Below are positions 54,523-63,224 of a DNA stretch of 64,000 nt, in pieces (the stretch's first letter is position 1; each line of letters begins with the position of its first letter). Source of the DNA: Betaproteobacteria bacterium (GTDB taxonomy: Bacteria > Pseudomonadota > Gammaproteobacteria > Burkholderiales > Burkholderiaceae_C); NCBI GenBank assembly GCA_016716535.1, contig JADJWD010000005.1, positions 496,001 through 560,000 of the forward strand, read 5' to 3'. Below the pieces are notes generated by a model that was not told where the DNA came from, ran no database searches, and saw nothing but the letters and a program-made list of their open reading frames with translations. The position numbers and the translations under genes were made by a program.

Positions 54523-55607
54523 ACGCCCCCGAGAAACCCGCGGCGATGGCCGCCCCGCCGAGCGCCGAGCCGCGCCTGACCTCCCTTTCACACGGCGGCG
54601 GCTGCGGCTGCAAGATCGCGCCGGGCGTGCTGTCCGAGATCCTCAAGGGCACGGCGGCGATGCCGGTGCCCAAGGAGTTGCTCGTCGGCATCGAGACCGC
54701 CGACGACGCCGCCGTCTACCAGCTCAACGACGAGCAGGCGCTGATCGCGACGACCGACTTCTTCATGCCGATCGTCGACGACCCGCACGACTTCGGCCGC
54801 ATCGCGGCGACCAACGCGATCAGCGACGTCTACGCGATGGGCGGCCGGCCGATCCTCGCGCTGGCGCTCGTCGGCATGCCGATCAACGTGCTGTCGACCA
54901 CCACGATCGGCCGCATCCTCGAAGGCGGTGCGTCGGTGTGCCGGGCCGCCGGCATCCCGGTGGCCGGCGGGCACACGATCGACTCGGTCGAGGCGATCTA
55001 CGGCCTCGTCGCCCTCGGCCTCGTGCACCCGAAGCACGTGAAGCGCAACGCCGACGCGCGCGCGGGCGACGTGCTCGTGCTCGGCAAGCCGATCGGCGTC
55101 GGCGTGATGAGCGCGGCGCTTAAGAAGGGGCGCCTGTCGGACGCCGGCTACGCGCAGATGATCGCCAGCACGACGAAGCTGAACACGCCCGGCCCCGATC
55201 TTGCGCAGCTCGACGGCGTGCACGCGATCACCGACGTCACCGGCTTCGGCCTCGCCGGGCATGCGCTCGAGATGGCGCGCGGCGCCGGCTGCGAGGTACA
55301 GCTCGACTGGCCGGCAGTGCCGCAACTCGAAGGCGTGCGCGCGCTCGCCGCCGAGGGGCTGGTGACCGGCGCGTCGGGGCGCAACTGGGCCGGCTACGGC
55401 GCCGACGTGGCGCTGCCGGCCGGCTTCGCTGCCGAAGACCGCGCGCTGCTCACCGACCCGCAGACGAGCGGCGGCCTGCTTGTTGCCTGCGCGCCCGAGG
55501 CGCTGGACGCGGTGCTCGCCGTCTTCGCCCGGCACGGTTTCGCGCAGGCCGCGGTGGTCGGCCGCGTGCGTGCCGCGGCGCGCGCCGGCGTGACCGTGAC
55601 CGCGTGA
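54519..55607 (+). CDS. senC: Selenophosphate synthetase (SenC/SelD)
   Basis: A 362-residue SelD-family enzyme that turns selenide and ATP into selenophosphate. The active-site loop GGGCGCK carries Cys29 where some SelD proteins have selenocysteine, and Lys32. ATP- and metal-binding aspartates appear in TADDAAVYQL, ATTDFFMPIVDD, NAISDVYAMGG and VTDVTGFGLAGHAL. Encoded directly after senB, it matches SenC of selenoneine clusters; it could also supply selenophosphate to other pathways (selA/selB/selU are not in this window). Overlaps senB and the M16 gene. Confidence 0.93.
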   Translation: MNAPEKPAAMAAPPSAEPRLTSLSHGGGCGCKIAPGVLSEILKGTAAMPVPKELLVGIETADDAAVYQLNDEQALIATTDFFMPIVDDPHDFGRIAATNAISDVYAMGGRPILALALVGMPINVLSTTTIGRILEGGASVCRAAGIPVAGGHTIDSVEAIYGLVALGLVHPKHVKRNADARAGDVLVLGKPIGVGVMSAALKKGRLSDAGYAQMIASTTKLNTPGPDLAQLDGVHAITDVTGFGLAGHALEMARGAGCEVQLDWPAVPQLEGVRALAAEGLVTGASGRNWAGYGADVALPAGFAAEDRALLTDPQTSGGLLVACAPEALDAVLAVFARHGFAQAAVVGRVRAAARAGVTVTA

Positions 55608-56899
55608 CGATCGAGCCGCACGCGACGGTGCTGCCGGGCGGCGTGCGGCTGCTCGTCGGCCGCGCGCCGCATGCCGGCACCTGCAGCGTCGCGGTGTTCG
55701 TGCGCTGGGGCAGCGCGCACGAGAGCCCGCGCACCAACGGCATCGGCCACGTGCTCGAGCACATGGCCTTCAAGGGCACGGCGGTGCCCGGCGGCTTCGG
55801 CCGGCCGCTCGTGCGCGACGCGCGCCAGGTCAACCTGGATGCCGAGCGCCTGGGCGCCGAGGTCAACGCGCACACCGACAAGGACCACACCGCGTTCTAC
55901 ATGCGCGGCCTGCCCGAGCACGCCGGCCGCATGCTGCGCATGCTGGCCGAGATCGTGCTGCACCCGAGCCTGCCCGCCGACGAGCTGGAGCGCGAGCGCC
56001 AGGTGCTGCTGCAGGAGTTCGCCGAGGACGAGGACGATCCGGTCGCCACGGCCTTCAAGCTCTTCGACAAGGCCTCGTTCGGCATGCACCCGGCGGCGCA
56101 GCCGGTGATGGGCACGCGGCGCAACCTCGAGCGCTTCACGCGCGACGATCTCGTCGCGCACCGCGCCGCCGGCTACCTGGCCACGCAGGTGGTGGTCGGC
56201 GTCGTCGGCGCCGTGCGGCCCGACGAGATGCAGCGCGAGGCCGAGCAGGCCTTCGCCGCGACGCCGCCCGGCGCCGCCGCGCCGGTGCCTGAGCCGGCCT
56301 GGCGCGGCGAGGTGCTGACGCGTGCGCTGCCGGGTTCGAGCCAGTCGCATCTGGCGCTCGGCTTCCCGGTGCCTTCGCGCCGCGCCGACGACCCGGTGGC
56401 GACCGTCGCCGCCGCGCTGCTGGGCGAGGGGATGAGCTCGCCGCTCCTGGACCGCGTGCGCGAGCAGCGGGGCCTGGCCTACTACACCGCCTGCTCGGCC
56501 GACGTGCTGGACATGTGCGGCCAGTTCGTCATCGAGGCGAGCATGGCGCCCGACGACGCGGTGCCGCTGGTGCGCGAGGTGATGGCGCTCGTGCGCGAGC
56601 AGGCCGACAAGCCCGCGCCGCAAGAACTGGAGCGCGCGCGCCGCCAGCTCGCCGTGCGCGCGCTGCGCGCGCAGGAGCGTGGCCTGCGCTGGCTGGAAGA
56701 CCTGGCGCTCGAGTGGCTGGCCACTGGCCGCCTGCGCCCCGAGGCCGAGCGCACCGGCCGCCTGCAAGCCGTGAGCGCCGCCGAGGTGCGCGACTTCTTT
56801 GCCGGCCTGGTGCGCTACACGCCGGCGCTGGCGCTCACCGGCAGCGTTGCGCGCGGCATGCGCGAGAGGCTGCGGGAGGCGCTGGCCGCGCCGCGCTGA
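55604..56899 (+). CDS. M16 metallopeptidase coupled to the selenoneine genes
   Basis: A 431-residue inverzincin. Zinc motif HVLEH (49-53) with the general-base Glu52, and the distal Glu ligand in RQVLLQEFAEDEDDP. LGAEVNAHTDKDHTAFYMR is the conserved substrate-cleft strand. The second half carries the R/Y pair region RVREQRGLAYYTACSAD. Chain length equals one M16B protomer (homodimer expected). No signal peptide, so cytosolic. It starts with a GTG overlapping the senC stop (GTGA). No peptide step is known in selenoneine synthesis, so its role is unclear. Convergent with the LuxR gene. Confidence 0.9.
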   Translation: MTIEPHATVLPGGVRLLVGRAPHAGTCSVAVFVRWGSAHESPRTNGIGHVLEHMAFKGTAVPGGFGRPLVRDARQVNLDAERLGAEVNAHTDKDHTAFYMRGLPEHAGRMLRMLAEIVLHPSLPADELERERQVLLQEFAEDEDDPVATAFKLFDKASFGMHPAAQPVMGTRRNLERFTRDDLVAHRAAGYLATQVVVGVVGAVRPDEMQREAEQAFAATPPGAAAPVPEPAWRGEVLTRALPGSSQSHLALGFPVPSRRADDPVATVAAALLGEGMSSPLLDRVREQRGLAYYTACSADVLDMCGQFVIEASMAPDDAVPLVREVMALVREQADKPAPQELERARRQLAVRALRAQERGLRWLEDLALEWLATGRLRPEAERTGRLQAVSAAEVRDFFAGLVRYTPALALTGSVARGMRERLREALAAPR

Positions 56900-56905
56900 G
56901 CCCCC

Positions 56906-57580
56906 TCAACATGCGTGCAGCAGCGCCACCAGCTGCGCCTGGCTGTGCGTGCCGGTCTTCTCGTACATCTCGCCGACGTGTGTGCGCACGGTCGAGATCT
57001 TCACGCCCAGCGCTTCGGCCGCACTCGCCGGGCGCATGCCCTGGCACAGCATCTCCGCGAGCCGCGCCTGCGTGCGCGTGAAGCGGAAGCGCCGGCGCAT
57101 CGCGTCGGCGCGCGTCAGCACGACGCGCTCGATCGTTGCCAGCACCCAGGTCGCCATGCCGACGCCGGCGTCGTGCACCGCCATCGGCTTCAACGTCATC
57201 TGCATCGCCGGCCCGTCGGCCTCCAGCGCCAGCGTCACGCTGCGGCCGGCGGCGAGTTCGGCGTGCCACTTGCTGATCGGCACCCAGCGGCCGCCCTGGC
57301 GCACCGCGAGGCGGCCGCTCGCGTCGAGCCACAGGCCTTCGCAGCGCTCGATGCGGCGCGTCGCGGCCGGGTTGGATTCGAGCACCGTGCCTTGCGCGTC
57401 GGCGACGACGAGCGGCGTCTCGAGGTGCTGCATCAGCGCGTGGCCGAGCGCGGCCAGGCGCAGCGAGCGCGCGCCGCTGGGGGCGGCAACCGGGGCGGGG
57501 GCCGGTGCGGCGAAGCGACTGAGCATCGATGGGGCCGAAAGCGTTGCTTCGGGGCTGCGGGGGATCGAGTGGAACTGCAT
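56906..57580 (-). CDS. LuxR-type transcriptional regulator with PAS-like domain
   Basis: A 224-residue protein. A PAS-like sensor (about 45-155) with LETPLVVADAQGTVLESNPAA is followed by a LuxR-type HTH (about 163-224): FTRTQARLAEMLCQGM, then ALGVKISTVRTHVGEMYEKTG. It is probably a cytosolic transcription factor that reads a small ligand. It lies upstream of, and transcribed toward, neither operon directly: the M16 gene ends next to it, and the exopolysaccharide unit is behind its start. Target unknown. Confidence 0.85.
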   Translation of the reverse strand: MQFHSIPRSPEATLSAPSMLSRFAAPAPAPVAAPSGARSLRLAALGHALMQHLETPLVVADAQGTVLESNPAATRRIERCEGLWLDASGRLAVRQGGRWVPISKWHAELAAGRSVTLALEADGPAMQMTLKPMAVHDAGVGMATWVLATIERVVLTRADAMRRRFRFTRTQARLAEMLCQGMRPASAAEALGVKISTVRTHVGEMYEKTGTHSQAQLVALLHAC

Positions 57581-57679
57581 GGCGAACCTCCTGTGGCAGT
57601 GCGATGCATTGCACCGCAGGGGGCCCGCCGGGCGAATGACACCAAGGTATCCACTGCGGGAGGGAGGTGCGCGGCCGGG

Positions 57680-57704
57680 GCTTCGACAGGCTCAGCCCGA
57701 ACGG
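57680..57704. repeat. Dispersed repeat copy between exopolysaccharide unit and luxR gene
   Basis: A 25-base element containing CTTCGACAGGCTCAGCCCGA, the exact reverse complement of the copy at 11940-11964. It lies in the 128-base gap just after the stop of the TPR/barrel gene (minus strand). Confidence 0.8.
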
Positions 57705-57708
57705 ATCA

Positions 57709-59322
57709 TCAAAACCACCCGTGCACCGACAACTGCGCCCAGCGGCGCCAGTAACGCGCGCCGGAGGTGCCGCTGCTGGCCAGCCCCAGCGACTGGCCGG
57801 AGCCACCTGCGGCGGCGCGCAGGCGCCAGCCGGGGGCGGTGTCCAGGCCGGCGGCGATTTCCCACAAATGCGGCGCGCCGCGGCTCGCGTTGCCGGCGGT
57901 GTCGACCTCACGCGAGCGGGCGAGCCCCGCGCGCGCTTCCAGCGCCCACGGCCGCTGCTCCCAGCTGGCGCCGGCGACGATGCGCGCCTCGTCATAGCGG
58001 CGCGGGTTCCAGTAGCCGCGCGCATCGGCGTTGGCGCCGAGGCTCGTGCGCTCGAGCCGGTGCCACTCGCCGCCGAGGGTGAGGCGCGGGCGCGTGACGA
58101 GCGCCCACTCGGCGCGGCCGAAGAGGCGCTGGCGCGCCGTGCCGTCGTCGAAGCGCAGCCGCGCGGCGCTGCCGGCGAGTGCCAGCCGCTCGTCGCGGCG
58201 CCAGTCCAGGCCGATCGACGTGACATCGACCGTCACGCGGTTGGCGAACGCGCGCGGCGTCTCGATCAGTTCGCGCGAGTGCTCGGCATCGACGCGCCAG
58301 CGGTCGGCAGGGATCCACTTGACGCGCGCCGTCGAGGTGAACGGGTGCCAGCCGCCGACGCTGCCACCGCCGACGCGATGCGTGCGCAGCACGAGCTGCG
58401 GCCACCAGGTGCCGGTGGGCGAATCGGGTTCGCCGAGACGCAGCCGCGCGGCCGCTTCGAACGTGGTTGCCGAAGCGGCGCCGAAGTCGTCGTCGAGCGC
58501 GACGCGCCGGCCGCCGAGCTCGACCGCCGCGCCGGCCAGTGGCTGCATGCCGGCGCCAAGCGACAGCGCCCGCGTGCGCAACGTGTCGCGGTCCTCGGTC
58601 GCCTCGAGCCCGCCGAAGGCGTACGGGGCCACGTCGCGCGCGACGCGCCAGTCGCGCAGCCATTGCGACTCGCTGCCGGTGGCCTCACGCAGCAGTGGCC
58701 AGGCGCGGTCTTCGTAGCCGGCCCAGCGCCAGGCGCGGGCGAGGTCGAGCCGCTCGGCCTCGGTGACGGGCGGCGACCATCGGCGGAAGACGGCGATCGC
58801 GTCGCGGTGGCGGCCGGCGGTGTTCAGCGCCTGCCCGAGCGCCCAGCCGATCGCGCGGTCGTTCGGGTGCAGGCGTGATGCCTCTTCGAAGAGCGGCAGT
58901 GCCGTCGTCGCGTCGGTCGACCACAAGGTCTGCCAGGCGAGCGAGGGCACGATGTCGGCGCGGCGCGCCGGCGCCACGGCGAGCGCCTGCCGGTACAGCG
59001 CCGCGGCGCGCGCGTTGCGGTCGGCCCAGCCGAAGACACGCGCGGCCTCGATCAGCAGGTCGGCGTCGGTGCCGGCGCCTTCGACGAGCCGCTCGTACAG
59101 CGGCAACGCGGTGGCGAAGTCGCGCCGGTCGGTGGCGGCGCGGGCGCGTGCACGCAGCGTGGCGGGGTCGGGTTCGGTCGTGGCGGTGTCGCCTTCAGTA
59201 GCGCCGGTCGCGCCACCTGCACCGCGGGCTGCGGCACCCGCTTGCGGCGATGCGCTCTGCGCCGCGGCCACCAACGGCCACGCCGCGAGCATCGCAATGC
59301 AAACCGCTGCGAGCCGCCTCAT
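57709..59322 (-). CDS. TPR plus outer-membrane beta-barrel protein (PgaA/YaiO-like)
   Basis: A 537-residue protein. A signal peptide (about 1-21, ending AAA before QSASP) is followed by TPR-type helices (about 50-245) and a beta-barrel half (about 255-537) ending GWF, with the terminal Phe expected for BAM-assembled proteins. This resembles a shortened PgaA, the PNAG export porin, or a YaiO-type barrel. It overlaps the PgaC-like gene by four bases, so it should be the export pore of that synthase. Confidence 0.75.
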   Translation of the reverse strand: MRRLAAVCIAMLAAWPLVAAAQSASPQAGAAARGAGGATGATEGDTATTEPDPATLRARARAATDRRDFATALPLYERLVEGAGTDADLLIEAARVFGWADRNARAAALYRQALAVAPARRADIVPSLAWQTLWSTDATTALPLFEEASRLHPNDRAIGWALGQALNTAGRHRDAIAVFRRWSPPVTEAERLDLARAWRWAGYEDRAWPLLREATGSESQWLRDWRVARDVAPYAFGGLEATEDRDTLRTRALSLGAGMQPLAGAAVELGGRRVALDDDFGAASATTFEAAARLRLGEPDSPTGTWWPQLVLRTHRVGGGSVGGWHPFTSTARVKWIPADRWRVDAEHSRELIETPRAFANRVTVDVTSIGLDWRRDERLALAGSAARLRFDDGTARQRLFGRAEWALVTRPRLTLGGEWHRLERTSLGANADARGYWNPRRYDEARIVAGASWEQRPWALEARAGLARSREVDTAGNASRGAPHLWEIAAGLDTAPGWRLRAAAGGSGQSLGLASSGTSGARYWRRWAQLSVHGWF

Positions 59323-60620
59323 GCCGTCTTCCCCGTGCGCGCCGTCTGCCAGCGCACCGGCTGCGCCTTCGGGCGCTTGAACAGGTACGGCATCGCGATC
59401 ACCGTCGTCAGCGCCAGCAACGCCCAGTAGACGATCGGGTACCACACCGCATACGGCAGGTAGCGCAGCACCTGCGGGTCGTAGCGGCGGTCGATGAGCA
59501 CGCCGGTGGTCAGCTGGGCGATGCACAGCGTCGCGATCGACATGCCCCAGAGGTTCGGGATCGGGCTTGCGCCGATCGGCGGCACGCCGGCCAGGTACGA
59601 CACGGTCCACAGCGTCGTCAGGAACACGAAGCACAGCGACCACAGGATCGACAGCGCCGACTCGACGAACACCGGCCACAGCCGCCGGCAGTTCCAGGTG
59701 GTGAGCACGTCGCGGTGCTTGTGCAGCACCTGCGCGAGGCCGCGCGCCCAGCGCAGGCGCTGGTGGAAGTGGCCGCGGTAGCTCTGCGGCACCGTCATCC
59801 AGCAGATCGCGCGCGGCTCGTAGCGCACGTCGTAGTGGCGCTTTTGCAGCTTCCACGTCAGCTCGATGTCCTCGGTGGGCATGTTCGGGCTGAAGCCGCC
59901 GACGTCGGCCACCGCGCTCTTGCGCAGCGCCGCGACGACGCCCGAGACGGTGACGATGCGGCCCCAGATGCGCTGCGCGCGGCGCAAGAGGCTGATGATC
60001 GAGCTGAACTCCACCGACTGCAGCCGCGCGAGGAAGTTCTTCGTGTTCAGCACGCGCGGGTTGCCGGTGACGGCGGCCACCCGCGGCGAATCGAAGTGCG
60101 GCACGATCCAGTTCAGCAGCTGCGCCTCGGGCTCGGCGTCGGCATCCAGCGCCAGCAGGATTTCGCCGCGCGCCAGCGGCAGCGCGTCGTTCAAGGCCAT
60201 CGCCTTGCCTTCGTTGACGTTCTTGCTGACCAGGCGCAGCCGCCGGTCGGCCAGGAGCGGCGCGAGCGCGGCGACCGTGCCGTCGCGCGAGCCGTCGTCG
60301 ATGACGAGCACCTCGAAGCGCGGGTAGTCGAGCGCCAGCATCGCGCGCACCGAGCGCGCGATCACCGCCTCCTCGTTGTGTGCCGGCACGAGCAGCGTGA
60401 CGAAGGGGCGCTCGCCTGCCTCGCGTCCACCGGCCCCGTGCGCGCCGGCGGCCGCATCGGGCGGCGGCGGGGGTGTCGCGTTCTCCCAGCGCATGCGGAA
60501 CAGCAGCGCGGTGATGATCCACATGATGCTGGTGACGATCGGGTAGGCGGCGAAGAAGACCAGCACGATCCAGTACGGCGGCGACGACTGGACCGCCAGC
60601 AGCAGCGACTCGAGGCTCAT
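59319..60620 (-). CDS. pgaC: PgaC-like processive glycosyltransferase
   Basis: A 433-residue GT2 synthase of the PgaC/IcaA group. Membrane helices lie at about 12-42 and in the last 150 residues. The catalytic core has VPAHNEEAVI, VIDDGSRDGT, NVNEGKAMALND, ALDADAEP (DxD), TEDIELTWKLQ and the processivity motif QRLRW. It should polymerise UDP-GlcNAc into poly-beta-1,6-GlcNAc and push it through the membrane. Coupled by four bases to genes on both sides. The exact sugar is an inference from family. Confidence 0.88.
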   Translation of the reverse strand: MSLESLLLAVQSSPPYWIVLVFFAAYPIVTSIMWIITALLFRMRWENATPPPPPDAAAGAHGAGGREAGERPFVTLLVPAHNEEAVIARSVRAMLALDYPRFEVLVIDDGSRDGTVAALAPLLADRRLRLVSKNVNEGKAMALNDALPLARGEILLALDADAEPEAQLLNWIVPHFDSPRVAAVTGNPRVLNTKNFLARLQSVEFSSIISLLRRAQRIWGRIVTVSGVVAALRKSAVADVGGFSPNMPTEDIELTWKLQKRHYDVRYEPRAICWMTVPQSYRGHFHQRLRWARGLAQVLHKHRDVLTTWNCRRLWPVFVESALSILWSLCFVFLTTLWTVSYLAGVPPIGASPIPNLWGMSIATLCIAQLTTGVLIDRRYDPQVLRYLPYAVWYPIVYWALLALTTVIAMPYLFKRPKAQPVRWQTARTGKTA

Positions 60621-61066
60621 GAGTGCGCGGCGGGCTCGTCGCCAACGGGGTTTGCCGCGGCCGCGCCCGGGTCGGCACCGTGCGCCACGTAGCGCTTGTG
60701 CTCGCCCTCGACGACGATCAGCACCCGCTGCGCATCGGCCAGCGCCTCGAAGTCGCCGGTCACCGCGCGGCCGTTGAAGTCGACCGTGTAGCGCAGCGTC
60801 GCCGCCGGCACGGCGCGCCGCGGCCCCTTGCGGCGGTGGATGCCGCGGTTGTGCAGGATCCACGAGACGGTGACGACCGGCACGACGACGGCCGCGCCGA
60901 CGACCAGTGCGCGCAGCGTGTCGAAGTCGGGGTGCCCGGCCAGCACGCGGTGCCAGCCCCAGACGAACAGCGCCCAGCCGGCGATGATCGCCAGCACGTG
61001 CGCCGCGCGCTGCCAGCCGCCGGGGGCGCTGGCACGCGGCGAGGTCAAGCCCGTGCCGGCGTGCAC
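60617..61066 (-). CDS. pgaD: PgaD-like small membrane subunit
   Basis: A 149-residue protein with two membrane helices (about 21-42 and 52-71) and a basic loop, NRGIHRRKGPRRA, followed by a small soluble domain. This is the PgaD plan; PgaD joins PgaC to form the synthase and, with c-di-GMP, controls its activity. Sequence similarity to PgaD is only by layout and position. The start overlaps the PEP-CTERM gene by 22 bases, the stop overlaps pgaC by four. Confidence 0.65.
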   Translation of the reverse strand: MHAGTGLTSPRASAPGGWQRAAHVLAIIAGWALFVWGWHRVLAGHPDFDTLRALVVGAAVVVPVVTVSWILHNRGIHRRKGPRRAVPAATLRYTVDFNGRAVTGDFEALADAQRVLIVVEGEHKRYVAHGADPGAAAANPVGDEPAAHS

Positions 61067-62067
61067 TCAGTGCGTGGCCCGCTCGGCCCAGGCAGCCGCC
61101 GCAGGCGTTGCAGGCGCGCTCGGGCCGCGGGCAGGCCGGGCAGGGCGAGCAGGGCCATGAGGCCGATCAGCGCCAGCGCCCAGGCCGGCGGCTCGGGCAC
61201 CTCGGAGGCGCTGACCAGGTGCGTCGTCGGCACCGAGGTCCACTCGCAATCGGCGGTGCAGCCGCTTGCCCAGCGCAGGTCGACGACGCCGGCGCCGAGG
61301 TGGTTCCAGGCGCCGAGTTCGAAGCCGTACAGCCCCGCGTCGAGCACGAGGTTCTCGGCGAAGCCCACGCGCAGCGGCGGGTTCAGGTAGTCGCGGCCGA
61401 TTGCCAGCTCGTCGCCGCCGGCGCCGATCAGGCGGAAGAAGAAGCCGTCGTCGTGCAGCACGCCGAAGTTGTACTCGCCGGGGTCGGTGATGCGGATGTA
61501 GCCCGAGTAGCGCGCGGTCCAGTTGTGCTGCGCCAGCGCGCCGGCCTCGGCATTACCGCAGTCGCCCAGGTCGGGCGCGGGCGAGAAGAACGGCAGCAGC
61601 GGCACCGTGCCGCCATGGCATTCGTTGTAGCGTGAGTTGGCATGGCTGACGCCGGGCAGCACGTCAGTGAAGCTCTCGACGATGGCGCCGCTGGCGGCGC
61701 TGCTCTGCCCGGCGGCGGCCTGCTGCACGGCGAGCCAGTCGACCTGGCCCCACAGCCCCGTGCCCCAGCGGAAGGTACTGACCGGCACGCCGCTGCCGAA
61801 GGTGCCGGCGTCTTCGTTCCACAGCACGGCGCTGCCGGCCCAGGCGTTGTCGATGCGATGGAAGGCCGCATCGGCGCCTGAGCCGTCGGCGAAGGTGCCC
61901 GCGTACTGCGGCGCCAGCACATACGCGGCCCCGGCCGGCGCGATGCACGCCAGCGAAGCGATGGCCGCGGCGGCGGCGCGCAGTGCGCGGCTCGAGCGGC
62001 TGAGCCTGCGACGATCAAAGTGCCGTGACGGCGTGAACGAGTTCATGTCGTGCCCATGGGAATCCAT
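61045..62067 (-). CDS. PEP-CTERM-type exported protein in the exopolysaccharide operon
   Basis: A 340-residue protein. A basic N terminus leads into a signal peptide (ALRAAAAAIASLACIAPAGAA). The body resembles a PA14/lectin-like beta fold (YSGYIRITDPGEYNFGVLHD). Near the C terminus is VPEPPAWALALIGLMALLAL and then RAR, a PEP-CTERM sorting signal, but about 20 further residues follow, whereas such signals normally end the protein. Exosortase would cleave and anchor it. Alternative start at 62046. GAGGGG lies just before 62067. Confidence 0.78.
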   Translation of the reverse strand: MDSHGHDMNSFTPSRHFDRRRLSRSSRALRAAAAAIASLACIAPAGAAYVLAPQYAGTFADGSGADAAFHRIDNAWAGSAVLWNEDAGTFGSGVPVSTFRWGTGLWGQVDWLAVQQAAAGQSSAASGAIVESFTDVLPGVSHANSRYNECHGGTVPLLPFFSPAPDLGDCGNAEAGALAQHNWTARYSGYIRITDPGEYNFGVLHDDGFFFRLIGAGGDELAIGRDYLNPPLRVGFAENLVLDAGLYGFELGAWNHLGAGVVDLRWASGCTADCEWTSVPTTHLVSASEVPEPPAWALALIGLMALLALPGLPAARARLQRLRRLPGPSGPRTECTPARA

Positions 62068-62192
62068 CAACCCCTCAGAGTAGCCGACGATAACGCGGCG
62101 ATGCCGCCGAAATGCGCCGTCGGCGTGCCGATGTTGCGTTGCGCGAAGCAGCGCAGGGCGATGGTGCGCTCGCCGATGACAGAATCCCCCGC

Positions 62193-63200
62193 ATGAAAGT
62201 ACTGGTCACCGGCGCCGCCGGCTTCATCGGCAGCACCGCCTCGCTGCGCCTGCTGGCGCGTGGCGACGAGGTCGTCGGCCTGGACAACCTGAACGACTAT
62301 TACGACGTTCGGCTGAAGGAGGCGCGCCTCGCGCGGCTGACGCCGAACGCGCGCTTTCGCTTCGCGAAGCTCGACGTCGCCGACCGCGCCGGCATGGAGG
62401 CGCTGTTCGCGAAGGAGCGCTTCGACCGCGTCATCCACCTCGCCGCGCAGGCGGGCGTGCGCTACTCGCTGAAGAACCCGCAGGCCTACGTCGACAGCAA
62501 CGTCGTGGGCTTCATGAACATCCTCGAAGGTTGCCGGCACCACGGCGTGCAGCACCTCGTCTACGCCTCCAGCTCCAGCGTCTACGGCGGCAACACGAAG
62601 ATGCCGTTCTCCGAGCACGACAGCGTCGACCATCCGGTCAGCATGTACGCGGCGACGAAGAAGGCCAACGAGCTGATGGCGCACACGTACAGCCACCTGT
62701 TCGGGCTGCCGACGACGGGCCTGCGCTTCTTCACCGTCTACGGGCCCTGGGGGCGGCCGGACATGGCGCTGTTCCTGTTCACGAAGGCGATCCTCGAAGG
62801 CAAGCCGATCGACGTGTTCAACCACGGCCGCATGCAGCGCGACTTCACCTACGTCGACGACATCGTCGAAGGCGTGATCCGCGTGCTCGACAAGACGGCG
62901 ACGCCGAACCCGGCCTACCGCGCCGAGACGCCCGATCCGGGCACGAGCAACGTGCCGTTCCGCGTCTTCAACATCGGCAACCACAACCCGGTGCCGCTCT
63001 TGGACTTCATCGGCTGCATCGAAGAGTCGCTCGGCAGCAAGGCCGAGAAGAACCTGCTGCCGCTGCAGGACGGCGACGTGCCGGCGACCTACGCCGATGT
63101 CGATGCGCTGAAGGACTGGGTCGGCTTCACGCCGGCCACCGACATCCGCATTGGCATCGGCCGCTTCGTCGACTGGTATCGCGCGTACTACAAGGTCTGA
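62193..63200 (+). CDS. NAD-dependent nucleotide-sugar epimerase (UDP-glucuronate 4-epimerase type)
   Basis: A 335-residue extended SDR. The NAD loop is VTGAAGFIGS (5-14), the catalytic Tyr/Lys pair is in SMYAATKKANE, and YASSSSVYGG carries the Ser. FFTVYGPWGRPDMALFLFTKAILEG and GRMQRDFTYVDDI are typical of UDP-glucuronate 4-epimerases. It makes UDP-galacturonate or a related sugar donor, a link to the neighbouring polysaccharide genes. Divergent from the PEP-CTERM gene over 125 bases with no clear promoter seen. Confidence 0.92.
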   Translation: MKVLVTGAAGFIGSTASLRLLARGDEVVGLDNLNDYYDVRLKEARLARLTPNARFRFAKLDVADRAGMEALFAKERFDRVIHLAAQAGVRYSLKNPQAYVDSNVVGFMNILEGCRHHGVQHLVYASSSSVYGGNTKMPFSEHDSVDHPVSMYAATKKANELMAHTYSHLFGLPTTGLRFFTVYGPWGRPDMALFLFTKAILEGKPIDVFNHGRMQRDFTYVDDIVEGVIRVLDKTATPNPAYRAETPDPGTSNVPFRVFNIGNHNPVPLLDFIGCIEESLGSKAEKNLLPLQDGDVPATYADVDALKDWVGFTPATDIRIGIGRFVDWYRAYYKV

Positions 63201-63224
63201 CGCGCGAGACCGTTCGCAATCAAG

